A DNA stretch of 6,162 nucleotides, taken from positions 1-6,162 of the forward strand of contig JAUUWJ010000044.1 of the NCBI GenBank assembly GCA_030589175.1, given 5' to 3'. The notes under the pieces were generated by a model that was not told the origin of the DNA, did not search any database, and saw nothing but the letters and a program-made list of their open reading frames with translations. Made by a program: the position numbers and the translations under genes. Shown piece after piece: positions 1-5,035 of this stretch. This DNA comes from Actinomycetes bacterium (GTDB taxonomy: Bacteria; Actinomycetota; Aquicultoria; SURF-47; JAUUWJ01). Within the stretch, counting starts at the first letter, position 1. The number at the start of each line of letters is the position of its first letter.

Positions 1-1
1 T

Positions 2-40
2 GGAAAAATCGCTTACCTTACTCAGAGTATTAAAACATAG
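2..40 (+). pseudogene. Tail of the upstream part of the P-type ATPase reading frame, ending at an in-frame TAG
   Basis: Read from position 2, the frame encodes GKIAYLTQSIKT and then TAG at 38-40. It is the same frame as the ATPase that follows, and the next codons (41-49) read Leu-Ser-Pro, leading straight into LQKQL. In type II P-type ATPases this stretch (GxIAxLTQ...SPLQKxL) links the actuator domain to transmembrane helix M3, so both sides of the TAG belong to one protein. No frameshift is involved; a single codon is a stop. GAG, CAG or AAG would each need one base change to give TAG. Whether this is a real nonsense mutation, a sequencing or assembly error, or a decoded amber codon cannot be told from this window. 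The rest of the N-terminal part lies beyond the left edge. Confidence 0.7.
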
Positions 41-49
41 CTCTCTCCT

Positions 50-2125
50 TTGCAAAAACAACTGATAACCCTAACCAAAATTATCGGTGGTTTAGCCGTG
101 TTTTTGGGTGTCCTGTTTTTCTTCATTGGAGGCTTCGTTAAAGGCTTTACGACCTCAGACCGCCTTATTTTTGCTATCGGTATAATAGTCGCCAATGTTC
201 CAGAGGGTCTTCTTCCAACCGTAACTCTGTCTTTAGCTCTTGGCGTTCAGAGAATGGTCAAACGCCATGCATTAATCAAGAAACTAGCTTCAGTTGAGAC
301 ACTTGGCTCTACAAACGTTATTGCAACCGACAAAACGGGGACACTAACTCAAAATGAAATGACAGTAAGAGAGATGTGGATTAGCGGTCAAAATGTTGAT
401 GTCACCGGCGTTGGTTATGAGCCAAAGGGTAAGTTTGAAGTAGAGGGCAAAGAAATAGACAAAGCAGAGATTGAGAAAAAATTTAACCTGCTTTTTAAGA
501 CAGGCGTTTTAAGCAATACTTCTAAACTCCTGCCGCCAAATGAAGAGCAAAAAAAATGGACTATTATCGGTGATCCGACTGAAGCCGCCCTTCTCGTTGC
601 AGCAGCAAAAGGTGACTTTGATCTTGATAAAACTTACAAAGAAGCTCTCATAGTCCATCAATTCCCTTTTGAGTCGGTTAGAAAAAGAATGAGCGTAATA
701 TATCGCTACCCTAAACAGACAATTGCTTATATAAAGGGAGCTCCCGAAGAAACACTCAACCTTTGCGACAAAATATGGTTAGACGGAAAAGTTAAGAAGT
801 TAGACGAGAAAATGCGAGATGAAATTCTTAAGCAAAACGACGATTACGCCAAAAGAGCTTTAAGAGTCCTAGCTTTTGCTATTAAAGAGATTTCTCAAGA
901 TACAACAAGCTACAAAATGGAGGATGTAGAAAAAGGCCTCACTTTTGTAGGGCTTATGGCTATGATGGATCCCCCGCGTGTAGAAGTAACTGAAGCTGTG
1001 AGGAAAGCTAAAACTGCCGGTATAAAAATAATAATGATAACCGGCGACTATGGGCTCACCGCCGATTCCATTGCTCATCGTATCGGAATTGTGAAAAAAG
1101 AAAGCCGCATCATTACCGGAGCTGATATCGAAAACTTAAGTGATGAAGAACTTTCTAAAGCGATTGAAGAGGAGGAGGTCCTTTTTGCCCGCGTATCCCC
1201 CGAACATAAGATGAGAGTGGTATCAGTTCTTAAAAGTAAGGGCCATGTAGTGGCCGTAACAGGAGACGGTGTAAATGATGCACCAGCCCTGAAAAAAGCA
1301 GATATCGGCATTGCAATGGGTATCTCCGGAACAGATGTTGCTAAAGAAGCGGCTGATATGATACTTACCGACGATAACTTTGCCTCAATTGTCAACGCTA
1401 TTGAAGAAGGAAGAGCGGTATTTGACAATATAAGACGCTTTATCACCTACATTTTAGCCAGCAATATCCCGCAAATCGTACCGTTCATTCTTTTCGTAGT
1501 ATTTAAGGTACCGCTGTCTCTAACTATTTTACAAATACTTGCTATAGATCTTGGAACAGACATATTCCCGGCTCTGGCCTTAGGAACTGAAAAACCCGAG
1601 CTCAGCGTAATGGAGCGGCCGCCAAGAAATCAGAAAGAAAAACTTTTAAACGCCAGGGTGCTTTTAAGAGCTTACGGTTTCTTAGGCCCGGTAGAAGCAG
1701 CTGCCAGCTTTGGGGCTTTCCTTTTCATGTTTTTTCAAAACGGCTTTGGTTTCAGAGCAATCTTGGATTTAGGAACCCAAAGTTTTAATGTTTACAAATC
1801 AAATCCCATCTATATTCAAGCTACGACAATGTCTTTGGGCGCAATTGTTACAACCCAGATTGGAAACGGTTACGCAGTACGTTCTTTAAGGGAATCAATA
1901 TTTAAAATAGGCTTTTTTACAAACCGCTTTTTTCTCTGGGGTATCGCTAGTGAAATAGCTTTCATATTCTTTTTCATCAATGTACCGCCATTTAATTCAA
2001 TATTCGGGCTAGCCCCGGTTGGATCGCTTAACTGGATATTTTTATTTGCCTTGGCACCTTTACCGTTGATATTTGATGAAGTAAGAAAGCTAATTGTACG
2101 AAGATTTTTTCCGGTTAAAGCATAG
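50..2125 (+). CDS. Cation-transporting P-type ATPase, type IIC (Na+,K+-ATPase-like), lacking its N-terminal part
   Basis: This frame gives 691 residues of an ATP-driven inner-membrane cation pump. Visible in order: M3 (about 11-30), M4 with the ion-site motif VANVPEGLL (48-55, Glu52), phosphorylation motif DKTGTLT (94-100, Asp94), GDPTEA (174-179), nucleotide-site KGAPE (229-233), DPPR (307-310), TGD (331-333), the hinge TGDGVNDAPALKKAD (404-418), M5 with SNIPQ (471-475), M6 with AIDLGTD (498-504; Asp500 and Asp504 match Asp804 and Asp808 of Na,K-ATPase), and four C-terminal helices to about 675. VANVPEGLL and IDLGTD are typical of the Na,K/H,K (IIC) group, so Na+ or K+ transport is inferred. 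M1, M2 and the actuator TGES loop, roughly 250 residues, are missing here. Position 50 is a TTG with no Shine-Dalgarno site and homology continues upstream of it, so it is only the nominal start after the TAG at 38-40. If that TAG terminates translation, the product cannot be a working pump. The gene ends with TAG, and a TGA follows two codons later. Confidence 0.85.
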   Translation: MQKQLITLTKIIGGLAVFLGVLFFFIGGFVKGFTTSDRLIFAIGIIVANVPEGLLPTVTLSLALGVQRMVKRHALIKKLASVETLGSTNVIATDKTGTLTQNEMTVREMWISGQNVDVTGVGYEPKGKFEVEGKEIDKAEIEKKFNLLFKTGVLSNTSKLLPPNEEQKKWTIIGDPTEAALLVAAAKGDFDLDKTYKEALIVHQFPFESVRKRMSVIYRYPKQTIAYIKGAPEETLNLCDKIWLDGKVKKLDEKMRDEILKQNDDYAKRALRVLAFAIKEISQDTTSYKMEDVEKGLTFVGLMAMMDPPRVEVTEAVRKAKTAGIKIIMITGDYGLTADSIAHRIGIVKKESRIITGADIENLSDEELSKAIEEEEVLFARVSPEHKMRVVSVLKSKGHVVAVTGDGVNDAPALKKADIGIAMGISGTDVAKEAADMILTDDNFASIVNAIEEGRAVFDNIRRFITYILASNIPQIVPFILFVVFKVPLSLTILQILAIDLGTDIFPALALGTEKPELSVMERPPRNQKEKLLNARVLLRAYGFLGPVEAAASFGAFLFMFFQNGFGFRAILDLGTQSFNVYKSNPIYIQATTMSLGAIVTTQIGNGYAVRSLRESIFKIGFFTNRFFLWGIASEIAFIFFFINVPPFNSIFGLAPVGSLNWIFLFALAPLPLIFDEVRKLIVRRFFPVKA

Positions 2126-2167
2126 AAAGGATGATTATTAACAAAAAAATGGTATTCTTTATAGAAC

Positions 2168-2174
2168 AGGAGGG
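2168..2174 (+). promoter_or_regulatory. Ribosome binding site of the first trkA-like gene
   Basis: AGGAGGG, near-perfect anti-16S complementarity, ends 3 nt before the ATG at 2178 (4 nt if counted from AGGAGG). It fixes the start at 2178. The 52-nt gap from the ATPase stop holds no terminator-like hairpin, which fits cotranscription with the ATPase. Confidence 0.8.
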
Positions 2175-2177
2175 TAA

Positions 2178-2828
2178 ATGCGCATTATCATTGTAGGCGC
2201 CGGACGAGTCGGTTCCCGTTTGGCTAAGGTCTTGGACCTGGAAAAGCACCAAGTTATTCTAATAGATAAAAATCCAAAAATCTTCGAACGACTAGGCAAA
2301 GCCTTTAAGGGAAAGACTGTTGAGGGTTTAGGTTACGACTTGGATACACTTGAGGAAGCCCAAATTGAGAGAGCAGACGCCTTAGTATCAGTTACCAACT
2401 CGGATAATGCCAATGTAGTAACGGCTTTGATTGCAAAGAACCGCTTTCAAGTCCCTAAGGTAATAGCAAGAATATATGACCCTCTGCGCGAACGACTCTA
2501 CCAGACACTGGGAATCCAGACATTTAGCTCAACTAGTTGGGCGGCAAATAAAATAAACAACGTAATTGCTCACGCCGAATTAATCCGGCATATGAGTTTC
2601 GGAAACGGCGAAGTAGAGGTGGTCGAAGGAGAGATCAAACCGCAGTTATCGGGCAAAAAAGTGGCTGATCTAACTATTCCGGGAGAAATTCTCCCGATTT
2701 CAATAATTAGATACGGGCGGGGCTTTGTTCCCACATCGGGAACAATACTCCAGGAAAAAGACGGTATCGCTTTTGTTGTCATGAATACGGCAGTAGCAAC
2801 CTTAAAGAAGTTATTGTTTACTACATAA
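2178..2828 (+). CDS. trkA: TrkA/RCK-family K+ uptake regulatory protein, first of a tandem pair
   Basis: A 216-residue cytoplasmic regulator with one RCK_N plus one RCK_C unit, which is half the length of E. coli-type TrkA (about 458 residues, two units). The Rossmann nucleotide-binding loop is VGAGRVGSRLA (6-16; glycines 7, 9 and 12), and the acidic residue closing strand beta-2 is Asp30 (VILIDKN). GLGYDLDTLEEA (50-61), VTNSDNANV (72-80) and VIARIYDP (95-102) are typical of the family. The C-terminal regulatory domain spans about 137-216. Such proteins bind NAD(H) or ATP/ADP and assemble as a ring that gates a TrkH/KtrB-type K+ channel; that role is inferred, since no channel gene is in the window. 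It lies 52 nt after the P-type ATPase and is followed by a second, divergent copy, an arrangement like the ceoB/ceoC pair of actinobacteria. The stop is TAA. Confidence 0.9.
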   Translation: MRIIIVGAGRVGSRLAKVLDLEKHQVILIDKNPKIFERLGKAFKGKTVEGLGYDLDTLEEAQIERADALVSVTNSDNANVVTALIAKNRFQVPKVIARIYDPLRERLYQTLGIQTFSSTSWAANKINNVIAHAELIRHMSFGNGEVEVVEGEIKPQLSGKKVADLTIPGEILPISIIRYGRGFVPTSGTILQEKDGIAFVVMNTAVATLKKLLFTT

Positions 2829-2872
2829 AGAAGCGAGTTTTAATGAATAAATATATGTAAAGGAGAGCTTGT

Positions 2873-3003
2873 AAATTCTAAGCACTAAATTCGAAATCCT
2901 AAACAATATCAAATGTTCAAAATCCAAAAAACAAAACGTTTAGAAAACTTGAACTTTAGAATTTAGGAATTGTTAGGATTTAGATATTAGGATTTAGTAT
3001 TTG
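2873..3003. repeat. AT-rich imperfect palindromic repeat between the two trkA-like genes
   Basis: The 190-nt gap between the two regulators is mostly a low-GC element with inverted arms. The left arm contains AAATCCTAAACAAT (2894-2907). The right arm contains ATTGTTAGGATTT (2969-2981), its reverse complement apart from one bulged A. Outer parts also match: ACTAAAT (2884-2890) against ATTTAGTA (2992-2999). The right arm carries TTAGGATTTAG twice (2973-2983 and 2987-2997) and another TTAGGA at 2963-2968. There is no coding frame. The composition and CCTAA/TTAGG wording resemble AT-rich dispersed palindromes I recall from genomes of uncultured bacteria; that resemblance is from memory and unverified. 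It may be a MITE-like or REP-like unit. The exact ends are uncertain, and no target duplication is evident. Confidence 0.6.
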
Positions 3004-3012
3004 CTTTAATAA

Positions 3013-3018
3013 GGGGGA
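3013..3018 (+). promoter_or_regulatory. Ribosome binding site of the second trkA-like gene
   Basis: GGGGGA lies just before ATTG-ATG. Its spacing suits ATG at 3022 better than the TTG at 3019, which would overlap the site too closely. It follows the palindromic repeat directly, so the gene kept its own translation signal next to the element. Confidence 0.6.
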
Positions 3019-3021
3019 TTG

Positions 3022-3684
3022 ATGTTTGCAATTATCGTTGGCGGCGGCCGCGTTGGAAGTTATTTAGCAAAAAGTCTGTTAGAAGACGGGCATAGAGTAA
3101 GTGTTATTGAAAAGAGAGCCGAAATCCTGGAGAAACTGGAAAAGGAAGTAGAGGGCGCAAAGATTGTCGACGGAGACGGCTCCGACCCCCAAACCCTGGA
3201 AGAAGCCGGCGCAAACAAAGCCGACCTTTTGGCAGCAGTTACCGGTAAAGATGAAGACAATGTCGTAATCGGCCAATTGGCAAAATTTACTTTTAAAGTA
3301 GAAAGAGTTGTAGCCCGAGTTAATAATCCTAAAAACGAATGGCTCTTTACCCAGCAATGGGGCATTGACGTAGCCGTAAGCGCCGTTCACATCATCGCTA
3401 AGATAATCCAAGAAGAAGCAACACTTGGTGATATCATCACTCTTCTAAAACTAAAGAAGGGTAAGATTTCCTTAATCGAGCTAAACATTGCTGAGAATTC
3501 AAAGTCTGTGGGTAAAGCAATTAAAGAACTACCGCTGCCGCCGGAGACTGCTTTGATCACAGCGATTCTAAGAGACGACAAAATAATCGTTCCCAAAGGC
3601 GAAACCAAGCTTCAGCCGGAAGATAAGATTTTGGCTCTCTCTACTGTAGAAAATGAAGAGAGCCTTAAAAAGGCTCTCTTGTAA
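3022..3684 (+). CDS. trkA: TrkA/RCK-family K+ uptake regulatory protein, second of a tandem pair
   Basis: A 220-residue protein with one RCK_N domain and one RCK_C domain. The nucleotide-binding loop is VGGGRVGSYLA (6-16), strand beta-2 ends in Glu30 (VSVIEKR), and the family motif VDGDGSDP (49-56) is present, followed by AAVTGKDEDN (71-80) and VVARVNNP (96-103). The C-terminal RCK_C domain covers about 136-220. It is clearly a paralogue of the upstream regulator but strongly diverged: Glu in place of Asp at the ribose-contacting position, GDGSDP in place of GLGYDL. The two could therefore act as non-equivalent subunits of one mixed ring, replacing the two halves of the long TrkA; that is inference. 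ATG 3022 is preferred to the TTG at 3019 because of codon type and spacing from GGGGGA. The final codons encode SLKKALL and form a hairpin. The stop is TAA. Confidence 0.9.
   Translation: MFAIIVGGGRVGSYLAKSLLEDGHRVSVIEKRAEILEKLEKEVEGAKIVDGDGSDPQTLEEAGANKADLLAAVTGKDEDNVVIGQLAKFTFKVERVVARVNNPKNEWLFTQQWGIDVAVSAVHIIAKIIQEEATLGDIITLLKLKKGKISLIELNIAENSKSVGKAIKELPLPPETALITAILRDDKIIVPKGETKLQPEDKILALSTVENEESLKKALL
3656..3680 (+). terminator. Hairpin over the last codons of the second trkA-like gene, possible weak terminator
   Basis: AAGAGAGCCTT (3656-3666) and AAGGCTCTCTT (3670-3680) are perfect reverse complements, giving an 11-bp stem with an AAA loop that ends 1 nt before the TAA stop. Only TTGTAATCG follows, so the U-tract needed for strong intrinsic termination is missing. 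It may act as a weak terminator or as a 3'-end stabiliser of the message, separating the regulators from the CDF gene. The arm 3657-3664 can pair instead with GGCTCTCT at 3633-3640. Confidence 0.4.
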
Positions 3685-3800
3685 TCGACTGGCAATTTTA
3701 ACAATAATCATCGGCTTTCGGTTCACTTTTTTCAATAACCTTCAATTAAAGAAAAGGGTAATTATTGGCGAATAAAAGGTAGCTTTACTAACTTTTTAAA

Positions 3801-3816
3801 TTTAACTAGAGTTAAA
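3801..3816. promoter_or_regulatory. Perfect dyad directly before the CDF start codon, candidate operator or RBS-masking hairpin
   Basis: TTTAACT and AGTTAAA flank a 2-nt AG centre (7-bp arms) and end 2 nt before the ATG at 3819. It occupies exactly the place where a ribosome binding site should be, and no good Shine-Dalgarno sequence exists there. A 2-nt loop is too tight for a full RNA hairpin, so a dimeric DNA-binding repressor site is more likely than an RNA element. AT-rich chance symmetry cannot be excluded. Confidence 0.35.
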
Positions 3817-3818
3817 AA

Positions 3819-4694
3819 ATGGAATCACGTTTTGTTGAAGGCCAAAGAGTAACTTGGATTGGCCTAATTTTCAACATATTTTTGGCCATAGGTAAAGGTT
3901 TTGCCGGCTTCTTGGGTTTCAGCCAAGCACTTGTTGCTGATGCCCTTGAATCGATAAGTGACATTATTGCCACTATTTTTGTCCTTGTAAGTATGCGAAT
4001 ATCGGGCAAGCCCCGAGACCCCGAACATCCTTATGGCCACTTCAAAATCGAGCAGCTAACTGCTGCTCTTATCGGCTTCATAATCATCCTCGGCGGTGTG
4101 GCAATAATAATACTTGCCGTAATAACAATAATTGAAGGCAAAAAACACGTGCCGACTCTTTTTGCGCTTTTTACCGCAATCGGCGTAATAATCATAAAAG
4201 AAGGACTTTATCTCTACACCATTAAGATTGGCAGAAAGATAGACAGCATAGCTATTATTGCTAGCGCTTGGGACCACCGCAAAGATGCAATAACAACAGT
4301 CGCTACTCTTATTGGAATCGTCGGAGCCAGGCTTGGCTTATTAATTCTTGATCCTATTGCAGCCATTGTAGTAGCAATCTTTATTTTTCGAATAGGCTAT
4401 CTTCTAAGTTATAAAGCGGCTAATGAACTACTTGATATATCGCCGCCTAAAGAAATTATGGATAAAATTACGAAAATAGCTCTTTCGGTAAAAGGCATAG
4501 AGCACGTAACCGATGTAAAAGCCAGGAAGACCGGCCCTTACCTGATTGTCGACATAAAAGTAGAAATCGATTCTCAGATGAGCGTTGCCGATAGCCATTA
4601 TACCGCCGGCATGGTCAAACGCGAAATTATGCGCATGCTGCCCGATGTTTCAGATGTCATGACTCACGTAAATCCTCATATTCAACACGATTAA
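3819..4694 (+). CDS. Cation diffusion facilitator (CDF) family divalent metal transporter
   Basis: A 291-residue inner-membrane protein of usual CDF length, expected to export a divalent metal in exchange for protons. Six helices are visible: about 11-33, 37-58, 80-103, 113-135, 143-168 and 170-195. M2 carries VADALESISD (39-48) and M5 carries AWDHRKDA (150-157). These align with the (H/D)xxxD pairs that make the transport site, here Glu44/Asp48 and Asp152/Asp156. The M2-M3 loop has the family motif HPYGH (70-74). The cytoplasmic ferredoxin-like domain covers about 208-291, with DVKARKTGP (232-240), DIKVEID (245-251) and His229, His260, His283 and His287 as candidate metal ligands. An all-carboxylate site argues against a classical Zn2+-specific His/Asp site and suggests Mn2+ or Fe2+, but this is inference. 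The start has no clear Shine-Dalgarno site and sits on a dyad. The gene is 134 nt after the second regulator, so it may have its own promoter. The stop is TAA. Confidence 0.93.
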   Translation: MESRFVEGQRVTWIGLIFNIFLAIGKGFAGFLGFSQALVADALESISDIIATIFVLVSMRISGKPRDPEHPYGHFKIEQLTAALIGFIIILGGVAIIILAVITIIEGKKHVPTLFALFTAIGVIIIKEGLYLYTIKIGRKIDSIAIIASAWDHRKDAITTVATLIGIVGARLGLLILDPIAAIVVAIFIFRIGYLLSYKAANELLDISPPKEIMDKITKIALSVKGIEHVTDVKARKTGPYLIVDIKVEIDSQMSVADSHYTAGMVKREIMRMLPDVSDVMTHVNPHIQHD

Positions 4695-4793
4695 TAATGA
4701 TTTGATAAACAAAAAACTAATTGATACCTCTTAACCACTGCAACTAGCCTAAATGGCTTGCCAAACAAGGGATAAAAAAACTGACTTTATGGA

Positions 4794-4822
4794 TTGACTT
4801 GACCACCAAAAGAAAGTATGAT
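4794..4822 (+). promoter_or_regulatory. Sigma-70-type promoter for the DUF2341 secreted-protein gene
   Basis: TTGACT (4794-4799) and TATGAT (4817-4822) are each one base from consensus and separated by exactly 17 nt. Transcription would start near 4829, leaving a leader of about 205 nt before the ATG at 5036. This is the best promoter I can find in the window and marks a transcription unit distinct from the cation-transport block. An overlapping TTGACC at 4799-4804 is only 12 nt from the -10 box and is not needed. Confidence 0.75.
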
Positions 4823-4827
4823 GTTAA

Positions 4828-4848
4828 CTTAGTAATATTGTTATTAAG
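4828..4848 (+). promoter_or_regulatory. Stem-loop at the predicted 5' end of the transcript
   Basis: CTTAGTAAT (4828-4836) can pair with GTTATTAAG (4840-4848), seven Watson-Crick pairs and two G-U pairs, across a 3-nt ATT loop. It begins at the predicted start site of the promoter just upstream, so the message would start with a hairpin, which could protect its 5' end. The same bases could be a DNA operator. AT-rich, so chance is possible. Confidence 0.3.
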
Positions 4849-4896
4849 CGCTTTATATACGATAGAGCTTGTTGTTTGAAAATTAGCATAGAGTTT

Positions 4897-4913
4897 TATA
4901 ATGTTTGTATAAT
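4897..4913 (+). promoter_or_regulatory. Two TATAAT boxes within the leader, possible secondary promoter
   Basis: Perfect TATAAT hexamers occur at 4897-4902 and 4908-4913, 11 nt apart. The nearest -35-like sequence for the first is TTGAAA (4876-4881) with a 15-nt spacer, or TTGTTT (4872-4877) with 19 nt, both suboptimal. Use as a second start site is possible but weakly supported in such AT-rich sequence. Confidence 0.25.
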
Positions 4914-4944
4914 TACGATACACTTATGTACGCTCCACACAGGA

Positions 4945-4973
4945 CTTAACAAAAACCATGCAATTCTGTTAAG
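4945..4973 (+). promoter_or_regulatory. Leader stem-loop upstream of the secreted-protein gene
   Basis: CTTAACA (4945-4951) and TGTTAAG (4967-4973) are exact reverse complements, enclosing a 15-nt loop. It sits about 60 nt before the start codon and does not cover the ribosome binding site. It may be a structural part of the 5' leader or a protein-binding dyad. Confidence 0.3.
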
Positions 4974-5022
4974 CATTCAGCGTAAAAAAGAATATTTTTT
5001 AATAAAAAGTTTAATTCCTATT

Positions 5023-5029
5023 AAAGGAG
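5023..5029 (+). promoter_or_regulatory. Ribosome binding site of the DUF2341 secreted-protein gene
   Basis: AAAGGAG lies 6 nt before ATG 5036. This strong site, followed by a clean signal peptide, decides the start of a gene that has no stop inside the window. Confidence 0.85.
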
Positions 5030-5035
5030 CGATTT

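Larger units (their letters stand above)
4695..5035 (+). other. Non-coding region: intergenic segment plus leader of the secreted-protein gene
   Basis: This stretch of about 340 nt contains no credible gene. The first 100 nt show no strong terminator; the only stem is a 4-bp AGCC/GGCT at 4746-4758 with no T-run. From 4794 onward come a sigma-70 promoter, a hairpin at the predicted transcript start, two TATAAT boxes, a further stem-loop and a ribosome binding site. I could not match the leader to a riboswitch class that I know. Confidence 0.7.

Noticed and set aside
50..52. TTG at 50 as the true start of the ATPase
   Set aside because: There is no Shine-Dalgarno site before it, and ATPase homology continues upstream through SPLQKQL and across the TAG. 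It is simply the first possible start codon after the stop.
1075..1446. 123-codon reverse-strand frame inside the ATPase
   Set aside because: It lies opposite the P-domain coding sequence, has no ribosome site and no family resemblance; it is a shadow of the real gene.
2131..2196. 22-codon frame starting just after the ATPase stop, possible leader peptide
   Set aside because: The purine run before it is too close to the ATG, the peptide has no recognisable character, and it overlaps the first trkA-like start. Chance is the simpler explanation.
3060..3411. Two overlapping reverse-strand frames inside the second trkA-like gene
   Set aside because: Both are antisense to a clear Rossmann-fold coding region and show no motif or translation signal.
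4746..4758. AGCC/GGCT stem after the CDF gene as a terminator
   Set aside because: It has only four base pairs and no T-run follows.
4829..5035. Known riboswitch in the leader of the secreted-protein gene
   Set aside because: I looked for wording of common classes such as c-di-GMP and found no convincing conserved core. The leader is kept as unassigned.
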